Assembly (NCBI GenBank): GCA_028823885.1
Contig: JAPPFK010000179.1
Coordinates: 1-39,303 of the forward strand
From: Rhodospirillales bacterium
GTDB taxonomy: Bacteria; Pseudomonadota; Alphaproteobacteria; Rhodospirillales; UBA2165
Reading direction: 5' to 3'
DNA length: 39,303 nt
Part shown: positions 8,451 through 15,734 of the stretch, in pieces
How the letters are laid out: each line of letters starts with the position of its first letter
Numbering within the stretch: the first letter of the stretch is position 1
Made by a program: the position numbers and the translations under genes
Notes under the pieces: generated by a model
Told to the model about the DNA's origin: nothing
Seen by the model: the letters and a program-made list of their open reading frames with translations, nothing else
Database searches by the model: none

Positions 8451-9383
8451 TCAGGAACTGGCCTTCTTGCTCTCTTCCTCCCCGAAGTCGGTTCCGACGA
8501 ACCTCGCGAGCACGCTGCCCACACGGGTATTGTGCTCGTCGCCGTAGCCGAACTGCGAAGCCATCCGGAACAGATCGCGCGTCGCTTCGGCAATCGGGGT
8601 CAGTGCGCCGAGTTCCAAGGAGAGCTTGGTGAACAGATCGATATCCTTCAGCGACACGTCGATCGAGAAGGTATTCTTGTGGTCGTCTTCGATCAGGCGC
8701 CGGGCCGTATCGGGAAGCTTCTTGCTGGCGGCGAAGCTCACGCCCATGACCCGGTTGAGGGTGTTCAGGTCGATGCCCATCTTTCGAGCGACGGTAAAGG
8801 TCTCGCAAAGAATCGCGCCGTTCGCGATGGTGACCGCGTTGTTGATCAGCTTGATGGCGTGGCCGTTGCCCAGATCTCCGGAAGGGATCAATTCCTCGGA
8901 AACGGCTTCGAGCAAGGGCTTCGCGCGTTCAATCGCGTCGTCGGGACCGGAGACCAGAAGCTGCAGTGTCCCGTCGAAAGCCGCCTGCGGATTTCGGAGC
9001 ATGGGCGTATCAATGAGTTGGGCGCCCTTCTCTTCCAGCATCGCACCGTACCGTCGGGTCAATTCCGGATTGCTGGTGGAGAAGTCGACGATCACCATGC
9101 CGGGCCGGACATTGGCGATGATCCCGTCCGGAGACTCGTAGACAGCTTCGATGGAACTCATGCTGGGAAGGCAGGTCATCACGATATCGGTCTGGCTCAT
9201 CAGGCTCTTCAGATCGATGGCGCCAACCGCCCCGCGCTCTTCCAGCCGGGACACGGCAGATGGCTTCAGATCCTGCACGACCAGCGAAAAGCCGTTCTCC
9301 AAAATATTCTTGCCGAGCCCCTGGCCCATATTGCCGAGGCCGATCAGGCCGGCGTCGAACGTCGCTTTTTTCTCATCTGCCAT
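8451..9383 (-). CDS. 3-hydroxyisobutyrate dehydrogenase-family NAD(P)-binding oxidoreductase
   Basis: A 310-residue beta-hydroxyacid dehydrogenase. The Rossmann motif GLIGLGNMGQGLG is at 12-24. The substrate-binding segment around 115-130 reads DTPMLRNPQAAFDGTL, where the family usually has a GG-containing loop. The catalytic lysine is K178 in GHAIKLINN. This family oxidises 3-hydroxyisobutyrate, tartronate semialdehyde and related 3-hydroxyacids; the changed substrate loop argues against assigning one of these. The start at 9383 follows AGAGGAAAGATCA; a longer frame to 9425 adds 14 residues without family similarity. It is monocistronic as far as can be seen, and convergent with the regulator. 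Confidence 0.9.
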   Translation of the reverse strand: MADEKKATFDAGLIGLGNMGQGLGKNILENGFSLVVQDLKPSAVSRLEERGAVGAIDLKSLMSQTDIVMTCLPSMSSIEAVYESPDGIIANVRPGMVIVDFSTSNPELTRRYGAMLEEKGAQLIDTPMLRNPQAAFDGTLQLLVSGPDDAIERAKPLLEAVSEELIPSGDLGNGHAIKLINNAVTIANGAILCETFTVARKMGIDLNTLNRVMGVSFAASKKLPDTARRLIEDDHKNTFSIDVSLKDIDLFTKLSLELGALTPIAEATRDLFRMASQFGYGDEHNTRVGSVLARFVGTDFGEEESKKASS

Positions 9384-9713
9384 TGATCTTTCCTCTGGCG
9401 GGTAATCCGGACAATGCCTCACCAAGCTCCAGCCGATGCAGCACGTGGGAAACTATCCGCGCCCGGCCGAATTGAATGTCGGGGATTTTACATTGTCGGG
9501 AGGTTTGCAATTCGCGGAGCGCACGCCAAACGACGATCCGACTTTGTCTCCTGAACCGGGTGCCGGGTTCCGCCTTGAGTCAGAGGCGGATCGCCCCAGA
9601 CATTTACCCTTTTGTTCGTATTCGGCACCGAAGCGGGCTTTCGCGATTTGGCGTTCGGCGTCCCTTGTTGGTATGTGCACCAATCGTAAGAGCACCAAGC
9701 GCCGCGTCCTTGA
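9384..9713. other. Gene-poor gap upstream of recombinase remnant
   Basis: 330 bases in which I see no gene, RNA or repeat. Several short open frames exist on both strands, but none resembles a known protein. It probably holds the promoter of the dehydrogenase (right to left) and degraded sequence belonging to the recombinase remnant. Confidence 0.4.
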
Positions 9714-9998
9714 GAGTCCAACCTCCCAAAGCTCAGTCGCCGCCAGGTCATCTCGCTCCATGATTCGTTGAATGAACCGACGATCAAGGACGAGGCCCCT
9801 GCTGTTCTACGGAACTTGGTGGAAAGGGTTGTCGTCTCGCCGTTGCCAGACGGCTTCCAGGTCGAGCTGGTCGGCGCGATCGCAAACATGCTGAGCCTCC
9901 CGGACCAAGGCCCGGAACTTGATGGTTACAGGAGTTCGGTAAAGGTGGTTGCGGGGGCAGGATTTGCTCAAGCACCTACAATCAGTCGAGCAGTGTGA
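9714..9998 (+). pseudogene. C-terminal remnant of a large serine recombinase
   Basis: The frame beginning just after a TGA at 9711 reads VISLHDSLNEPTIKDEA, then VLRNLVERVVVSPLPDGF and QVELVGAIANMLSLP. This matches the C-terminal tail of phage-type site-specific serine recombinases, where a segment like SLHEALNDPEIRDEALEILR precedes the conserved IERV...ELVGEIA strands. The resolvase catalytic domain and the zinc-ribbon region are absent, and there is no start codon context. So this is the end of a decayed recombinase gene and not a small gene. Its last 20 codons run into the tRNA-like sequence at 9946-9966, as expected if the recombinase gene abutted its own attachment site. Confidence 0.7.
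9946..9966 (-). other. Candidate attachment-site remnant: 3' end of initiator tRNA-Met
   Basis: On the minus strand these 21 bases read CAAATCCTGCCC followed by CCGCAACCA. From memory this is the T-arm, acceptor and CCA end of alphaproteobacterial initiator tRNA-Met. Sequence further into the tRNA (anticodon arm, D arm) is not present, so it is a fragment and not a tRNA gene. It sits at the end of the serine recombinase remnant, where an attL or attR would lie. No second copy was seen in the window. Confidence 0.6.
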
Positions 9999-10242
9999 CG
10001 GCCAATCGGAGTGGTCGCAGACGCCGAATACCAACTTATCCTATTTTTCCCGGCACGGGGGCTTTGTATTGACGGCGTGAAATTTGGACTGTTGCATCTC
10101 GGCCTGCTCCTGGGCCGGCACCCGGTTGAATTGTTCGGTAGGCCCGGTGAACTTTGGCCCGGATCTGGGTTTGTCGGAGAAAGCCAAAGCCATCCGGTTC
10201 GGCAAGAACCGGAGCCGCCGAAGGAATTTTCCGAGCAGACGC

Positions 10243-11247
10243 CTAAGAGAGATCCGCCAACGCACCAATCAAGCCGGACGCATTGTCATGGCGGATCATG
10301 TCTCGCTGATCCTCGGTGAGGTTGGCTTCCTCCAGGGCCTTGAAGGTCCATTCGGCGCCGAATTTGGTGCCGTCGGTGCCCATGACTATTTTGTCCGCAC
10401 CGTAGGCGGCGACACCGGCTTCGATGGCCCGAGCGCCGAAGGAGTTGCAGTCGACGAACAGGTTGTCGCGGCGAAGCCGGCTCGAAGGGAGGGGACGGTC
10501 CGGAGAATCCAGATAGTTCCGGTGATCCAGCCGCTCGATCTCATAGGGAATATTGCCCCCCAGATTATGCACATGCACGCGGGCATCGGGAAAATCGTCC
10601 AGGTAATTCGTAAAGCAGAACGTCATCATGTTGGAGGACAGGCTGGCCTGCATGTCCAACGTCCCCAGCCGATAGACGAAATTGTCGTCATTTGGTTCAA
10701 CCCGCGGCCAGTCGTCTTCCGGCCTCGGGTTCCAGTGGACCATCACCACCGCCTTTTGCTCGTTGGCGACCTCCATAAGCGGCCGGTAGGCTTCCGCCGT
10801 TTCCCTGGTTACAAATGCGTTCCCCGGAAGGATCACTCCTATGGCGCCGGAGAGGGCCATGACGCGGCGGAATTCGTCGGCGGCGGCTTCCATATCCGCC
10901 AGGGGAAGTGAGGCATAAAAGGCGAACCGGCCGGGATAGCGTTCGGCATAGGCCTGGAACTCGTTGTTGATGGCCCGCACCAACGGGAGCGAGTCCGCAG
11001 CGGGCAGCCTTTCCGCCCACTGGAAAGCCCCAAAGGTGGACAGAACCGCCGTGGTGATTCCGGTTTCATCCATCTCCCGAAGCCGCTCTTCGATGTCGTC
11101 GAAGGCGCCGTCCGCAGGGGACGTTCCGCGCGGCGTCTCGAGCATCTCGACACCGTCCCGTTCCACGATCCTGGGCGGCTTGGTCCGGGCGCGCAGGAAA
11201 TCCGCCAGGACCGGCGGGCGCCAATGGGAGTGCATGTCGATGGCCAT
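10243..11247 (-). CDS. Amidohydrolase family (ACMSD-like) metal-dependent hydrolase or decarboxylase
   Basis: A 334-residue TIM-barrel enzyme of the amidohydrolase-2 / ACMSD-like group. Visible metal ligands are H6-x-H8 (DMHSHW), H171 (VMVHWN), H227 (VHVHNLGG) and D292 (MGTDGT). Relatives decarboxylate aromatic or semialdehyde acids or hydrolyse cyclic compounds, so a ring-cleavage-product role fits the neighbouring catabolic genes. ATG at 11247 directly precedes the HxH strand, which fixes the start. It is divergent from the TRAP transporter at 11559, sharing a 311-base regulatory region full of repeats. Its direction differs from the downstream catabolic genes, but a shared regulator could link them. 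The specific reaction cannot be told from sequence. Confidence 0.85.
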   Translation of the reverse strand: MAIDMHSHWRPPVLADFLRARTKPPRIVERDGVEMLETPRGTSPADGAFDDIEERLREMDETGITTAVLSTFGAFQWAERLPAADSLPLVRAINNEFQAYAERYPGRFAFYASLPLADMEAAADEFRRVMALSGAIGVILPGNAFVTRETAEAYRPLMEVANEQKAVVMVHWNPRPEDDWPRVEPNDDNFVYRLGTLDMQASLSSNMMTFCFTNYLDDFPDARVHVHNLGGNIPYEIERLDHRNYLDSPDRPLPSSRLRRDNLFVDCNSFGARAIEAGVAAYGADKIVMGTDGTKFGAEWTFKALEEANLTEDQRDMIRHDNASGLIGALADLS

Positions 11248-11558
11248 GGAAATCTCCCTATTCCGATACTATCACACAAAGCTTAAGGAACGTGATCCCC
11301 GGGATAAAGCCCCCGGTGCCCGTCCCACTCATAAGGAGTGGAAAGGAGTGGGACGGAGTGGGACGGACGATTGGTGGCAAAACGCCGGGACCAAGTGGGA
11401 CCACTTGCCGCTTTTTCACCCTAAATTTTCGTACTAGCATCTTCTCCCCAACCAGCCCTCAGCCTGCAGAAGAGGGCGCAAAACGGACTGTCTGAAAATA
11501 GCGTGCGGACTTAACTTCGTGCCGGTTCGAAACCCGGCAGCGGCTTACAGGGAGCGGC
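11248..11558. promoter_or_regulatory. Divergent control region with tandem 10-bp repeats and dyads
   Basis: This gap holds three tandem decamers: GGAGTGGAAA (11335-11344) and two exact copies of GGAGTGGGAC (11345-11354, 11355-11364). The inverted form GTCCCACTC is at 11322-11330, giving a dyad with the tandem copies. A separate near-perfect palindrome AAGTGG-GA-CCACTT is at 11393-11406. All share the core AGTGGGAC, as expected for several operators of one regulator between the divergent amidohydrolase and TRAP genes. AGGGAGCGGC before 11559 is the TRAP ribosome-binding site. Confidence 0.55.
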
Positions 11559-13529
11559 ATGGCGACAGATCAGGCATCACAAGGGACGGAAAGTCCCGCC
11601 CAGGAACTGATAGGGACCACCAAGTGGCGTAAGCTGAGCGGCTGGCCGCTCTATATCCAAAACACGTTCCTGGCGGCCATTACCCTGTTGTGTGCGGCGT
11701 GGTCTATCGATCTTCACCACATCGTCGGCATTCCGGTGTTCAAGGAACAGTTCCTGGCCCTCATCTTCGCCCTCGCCATGGCGGCGATCTTTATCGGGCT
11801 GAAGGTGAATAAATCGGTCACCTCGAACGAGGTGCCTGTGCATGATTGGATTTTGGCAATCCTATGCTTGATCTGCGGCTTTTTTGTTGTCGCGACCTAC
11901 CGGGACATCGTCGAGACCATTGGAGAGTTACGGCCGGAACGGGTGGTGCTCGGGTATGCGGCGGTCATTCTGGTGTTCGAAGCCACACGGCGGGCAACCG
12001 GATGGGCCCTTGTGGCCTTGGGCGCGGTGTTCATCGGCTATTCCGCATTATCCGACTTTGCTCCTGGTATCTTGAATGTGCCGAGCACGCCGCTGAACCG
12101 GATCGCGACATATCTCTATCTCGACAATAACTCTCTTTTTGGGACACCCCTCGACGTTACGACCAGCATCATCGTGGCCTTCATATTGTTCGGCAGGGTG
12201 CTGTTCGCCGCAAATGGCGACAAGTTCCTGAACGACTTTGCGCTGACGACCATGGGCAAGTACCGGGGCGGGCCGGCCAAGGTCGCCGTCGTGGCCTCCA
12301 GCCTGTTCGGCACCATTTCCGGCAGCGCGGTCTCCAACGTCGTGATGGACGGCCCCATCACCATCCCCATGATGCGGCGCTCGGGATATCGGGGCCACGT
12401 GGCGGCGGCCATTGAAGCCGTTGCGTCGACGGGCGGTCAGATCATGCCGCCGGTGATGGGCATTGTCGCCTTCCTCATGATCGACATTCTGCAGGTATCC
12501 TATGGCGAGGTGATTATCGCCGCGCTCCTGCCAGCGCTCATGTACTACTTGGCGCTGTTCATGCAGGTGGACCTGGAAGCGGCGAAACAAAAGCTCACCG
12601 GTGTCGATACCTCCGACGCGCCCTCCGTCGGCAATATCATGGCCAGGGGCTGGATCTTCGTAATCCCGATCTTCCTGCTGATCTGGACGCTGATCGCCGA
12701 GGGCTGGGCGCCGGGCCGTTCCGCCATGTTGGCGGTCGGGGCGACCGTCGCCGTCGCCGTCTTCAACAAGGCCACCCGGCCCACGCTGATTCAGCTTTGG
12801 ATCGCAATCCGGGAGACGGGCCAGACCGTCCTCGAGTTGGTCATCATCACGGCGCTCGCCGGCATGATCATTGGCGCCATTCAAATCTCGACGCTCGGGT
12901 TCAATTTCTCGCTCTTGCTGACCCAGATGGCGGGGGACAGCGCGTTAAGCCTCCTCCTGATGACCGCCGTGGTGTGCATCATTCTCGGCATGGGCATGCC
13001 GTCCGGCGTCATCTACCTCATGCTGGCGCTCCTGATCGCACCGGCCCTGGTGGAAATCGGCATTCCAAAGATGGCGGCGCATCTGTTTATCTTCTATTTC
13101 GGCATGCTCTCCATGATCACGCCGCCCATTTGTATCGCGACGTTCGCGGCCTGCGCGGTGGCCAACACGGATTTCTGGAAAACCGGTTGGGCGGGCGTAC
13201 GCCTTGGCGTCGTCGCCTATGTGGTGCCGTTCGTCTTCGTATTCCAGCCGGCCCTCATATTCCACGGCACGGCGATGGAAGTACTCACGGTCGCCATGAA
13301 GACCGGCATCGGGGTCGGCGTCCTGGCCGTCGGGATGGCCGGTTACATGTTCAGATCCATGACGCTGCCTGAGCAGGCCGTTTCCGCGATCTGCGGGGTG
13401 GTGATTATGGTGGTGCCCTTTGGGATGGCCTTTTCCTGGCCGCTCCTCGGCACGGCGGCGGTCATTATGATCGCCATTTCAGTGATGCAATGGCGGCAGC
13501 GGCCATTATTCAGCGGACAGGAGGGCTGA
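11559..13529 (+). CDS. TRAP transporter permease, fused small and large subunits (4TM/12TM)
   Basis: A 656-residue integral membrane protein that moves an organic solute into the cell using an ion gradient, working with a periplasmic TAXI receptor. The N-terminal ~160 residues contain four hydrophobic segments equivalent to DctQ. The rest contains about twelve segments equivalent to DctM, including KYRGGPAKVAVVASSLFGTISGSAVSNV and GMGMPSGVIYLMLALLIAPALVE. This fused arrangement is typical of TAXI-TRAP systems. ATG at 11559 follows AGGGAGCGGC. The receptor gene follows after 139 bases, and the dioxygenase and hydantoinase genes lie downstream in the same direction. The substrate is unknown; the surrounding enzymes suggest an organic acid or amide. 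Confidence 0.95.
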   Translation: MATDQASQGTESPAQELIGTTKWRKLSGWPLYIQNTFLAAITLLCAAWSIDLHHIVGIPVFKEQFLALIFALAMAAIFIGLKVNKSVTSNEVPVHDWILAILCLICGFFVVATYRDIVETIGELRPERVVLGYAAVILVFEATRRATGWALVALGAVFIGYSALSDFAPGILNVPSTPLNRIATYLYLDNNSLFGTPLDVTTSIIVAFILFGRVLFAANGDKFLNDFALTTMGKYRGGPAKVAVVASSLFGTISGSAVSNVVMDGPITIPMMRRSGYRGHVAAAIEAVASTGGQIMPPVMGIVAFLMIDILQVSYGEVIIAALLPALMYYLALFMQVDLEAAKQKLTGVDTSDAPSVGNIMARGWIFVIPIFLLIWTLIAEGWAPGRSAMLAVGATVAVAVFNKATRPTLIQLWIAIRETGQTVLELVIITALAGMIIGAIQISTLGFNFSLLLTQMAGDSALSLLLMTAVVCIILGMGMPSGVIYLMLALLIAPALVEIGIPKMAAHLFIFYFGMLSMITPPICIATFAACAVANTDFWKTGWAGVRLGVVAYVVPFVFVFQPALIFHGTAMEVLTVAMKTGIGVGVLAVGMAGYMFRSMTLPEQAVSAICGVVIMVVPFGMAFSWPLLGTAAVIMIAISVMQWRQRPLFSGQEG

Positions 13530-13668
13530 CCCGAACGGCGCAGGTTTTTTTGAGAGTATGCGTTTGATCATCTGATCGAAAGCAGCCGGCGACGATGTTG
13601 CCGAAATCGAGTTTCGTTTCGCGTTAATTCTCTTCGGAGAACATTGAACCATAAGGGAGAACTTCAAG

Positions 13669-14685
13669 ATGGTTAACTCAGTATCAAGAACCTTTGCAGG
13701 ACTGGCGATCGGCGCCGGTCTGGTGACATTTGCGGCGGGTGTTGCCCAGGCGCAAACCATGGTGGTCGCCACGGACCGTCAGGGCAGCCTGATGAACCGC
13801 GTCGGCACGGCCATGGCCAAGGTCATGACCGACCATTCCGACATGCGGTTTGTGGTGCGGCCTTTCGCCGGACCGGACGCCTATCTGGATGCCCACAACC
13901 GGGGTGAGATCAAGCTCTCCGTGTTGACGGCCAGTTCCGTCTATCTGGAAGTGACCGGCGGCAACAAGGCCAAAAAGGTCCGCAGGAACTTCCGGATTCT
14001 CCGGGCCGGTCCGAACGTCCTGCGCTTGGGTTTGGTCGTGAGCAACGACTCCCCGATCAAGCAGGTCGCCGATCTTAAGGGCAAGAAGCTAACCTCCGAC
14101 TTCGGCGGCCACTCCACCCTGCCGCTCTCCATCGCGACGGGTCTCGGAAACGGCGGTCTCACCTGGGATGACGTAGTGAAAGTGCCGGTCACCGGCGTGG
14201 TCGACGGCATCAAGACTTTCGGCGCCGGCCGTGTGGATTCCAGCTGGGCCGCCATGGGCATGCCGATCCTTCGTGAAATTCACGCCAAGAACAAAGTACG
14301 TTTCCTGAGCTTCGACGATTCGCCCGACAAACTGGCAAAAATGCGGCAAATGATGTTTCCGGGACTGCAGCTTTCCAAGTTCCCGAAACCCATTCCGCCG
14401 CTGGGTATCATGGGCCCCACGAACCTGATCACCTATGACACCTATCTCATGGCCCACAAAGACCTGGACGACGCCACGGCGAAAAAAATCACCGAAGCGC
14501 TGTGGAAGGGCACGGACGCCTTCACCAAGGCCAGCCCGATCTTCCGGGGCTTCGCCAAGAAGAACGCCGTGACCCTCTTTCCGATGGTGCCGTACCACCA
14601 GGCCTCGGTGAAGTTCTACAAAGGCCAGGGCCTGTGGACGGACGCGGCCCAAAAGGCCAGAAAAATGGCCATGGACATCAAGTAA
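13669..14685 (+). CDS. TAXI family TRAP transporter solute-binding receptor
   Basis: A 338-residue periplasmic receptor that captures the solute for the fused permease immediately upstream. A Sec signal peptide occupies residues 1-28 (positive start, hydrophobic FAGLAIGAGLVTFAAGV, cleavage after AQA). The mature part opens TMVVATDRQGSLMNRVGTAM, the ligand-cleft pattern of TAXI proteins. LKGKKLTSDFGGHSTLPLS and NGGLTWDDVVKVPV are further family segments. AAGGGAGAACTTCAAG precedes the ATG. A strong hairpin follows the stop (14712-14737), so much of the transcript may end here. High expression of receptors relative to permeases is usual, and this arrangement would allow it. Confidence 0.95.
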   Translation: MVNSVSRTFAGLAIGAGLVTFAAGVAQAQTMVVATDRQGSLMNRVGTAMAKVMTDHSDMRFVVRPFAGPDAYLDAHNRGEIKLSVLTASSVYLEVTGGNKAKKVRRNFRILRAGPNVLRLGLVVSNDSPIKQVADLKGKKLTSDFGGHSTLPLSIATGLGNGGLTWDDVVKVPVTGVVDGIKTFGAGRVDSSWAAMGMPILREIHAKNKVRFLSFDDSPDKLAKMRQMMFPGLQLSKFPKPIPPLGIMGPTNLITYDTYLMAHKDLDDATAKKITEALWKGTDAFTKASPIFRGFAKKNAVTLFPMVPYHQASVKFYKGQGLWTDAAQKARKMAMDIK

Positions 14686-14711
14686 GCCGCCTTCAGGTGC
14701 TACAATGGGAC

Positions 14712-14737
14712 GGGGCCGGTCCGTGAAGACCGGCCCC
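14712..14737 (+). terminator. Strong hairpin after the TAXI receptor gene
   Basis: GGGGCCGGTC (14712-14721) pairs perfectly with GACCGGCCCC (14728-14737) around the six-base loop CGTGAA, followed by CTTTCC. The T-run is short, so termination is probably partial, which would lower expression of the dioxygenase starting 18 bases later. Stem strength is certain; function is inferred. Confidence 0.65.
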
Positions 14738-14754
14738 CTTTCCGTAACGCTGAT

Positions 14755-15588
14755 ATGACGGCACTGGATGCAACACCGCTTTCTCCCGCTCTCGGGATCG
14801 AGGTCGCCGACATCGATTTGTCGAAGCCCTTGGGCGGGGAGACGGTGTCGGCGCTCAGGTCCTTGTGGCTTGAGCATGGGGTGATGCTGTTCCGGGGTCA
14901 ATTCCTGGACGATCCCCAACTGGTGGACGCCGCCCGCCTCTTCGGTGAGCCGGTGGCGCCCAACACGGTGTCCGGGCCGGAAGCCGGGCGCGACCCGCAT
15001 GTTCTCCTCATCAGCAACATTCGGGAAAACGGAGAGCCCATCGGGGCGCTGCCGGACGGGGAACTGCAGTTTCACTCCGACTCCGCCTTCCTGGCGGAAC
15101 CCCTTATGGCGACCATGCTCCATGGCGATCGAATTCCAAGCCGGGGAGGCGAGACGTTGTTCGCCAGTGCGGCGAAGGCATACGAAACTTTGTCGGATGA
15201 TCAGAAGGAGCGCCTGCGAGGCCTCGAGGCCGTAAACGCCTACGACTATTACACGCAGGTAAAGACGGCGGCCTATGATCGGACGACGGGACCCTTTGCC
15301 GTTCATCCCGTCGTCCGTACCCACCCGGAAACGGGCAGGAAAGTTATCTATGTGAACCGGCTGATGACGGAGGAGATCGTCGGCAAACCGGCCGAGGAGA
15401 GTGACGCGATTTTGGCTGATCTGTTCGAGCGGCTGGAGGATCCGGGGCTGCGCTACACCCACGTGTGGCGGCCGGGTGACGTCCTGATTTGGGACAATCG
15501 CAGTGTCCAGCATGCCCGCAACGACTTTCCGGCGGAGGAAGCCAGACTGCTGCGCCGCGTCGGGCTCAAGGGAGACCGGCCATATTAG
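14755..15588 (+). CDS. TauD/TfdA family Fe(II)/2-oxoglutarate dioxygenase
   Basis: A 277-residue non-haem iron oxygenase that hydroxylates a substrate with 2-oxoglutarate and O2. The iron triad is H107-x-D109 (FHSDSAF) and H253 (SVQHARND). The 2-oxoglutarate-binding arginine is R267 or R268 in LLRRVGLKG. N-terminal GIEVADIDLSKPL is the family's usual opening. Relatives act on taurine, 2,4-D and other small sulfonates, ethers or amines, so desulfonation, dealkylation or hydroxylation are all possible. It follows the TAXI-TRAP genes past a hairpin and precedes HyuA, so it probably acts on the imported compound or an early intermediate. Confidence 0.93.
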   Translation: MTALDATPLSPALGIEVADIDLSKPLGGETVSALRSLWLEHGVMLFRGQFLDDPQLVDAARLFGEPVAPNTVSGPEAGRDPHVLLISNIRENGEPIGALPDGELQFHSDSAFLAEPLMATMLHGDRIPSRGGETLFASAAKAYETLSDDQKERLRGLEAVNAYDYYTQVKTAAYDRTTGPFAVHPVVRTHPETGRKVIYVNRLMTEEIVGKPAEESDAILADLFERLEDPGLRYTHVWRPGDVLIWDNRSVQHARNDFPAEEARLLRRVGLKGDRPY

Positions 15589-15734
15589 AGGCCCGTCCGG
15601 CGCCAAACGGAATGCCTGGACCGGACCTCCCGGACTTGATGAGTTGCGCCGGGACGGCAAATTCGTGCGTAATGACGGTGGCCGCCACGCCCTCGTTCGG
15701 GGCGGGCGTTTCGAATGAATAAAGGCCTTTGAGC

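Noticed and set aside
9946..9966. A tRNA gene
   Set aside because: Only the 3' end sequence matches initiator tRNA-Met; the anticodon arm and D arm are absent, so it is a fragment.
14089..15660. A 523-codon open frame on the minus strand
   Set aside because: Overlaps the TAXI receptor and the dioxygenase on the other strand, both of which have full family motifs.
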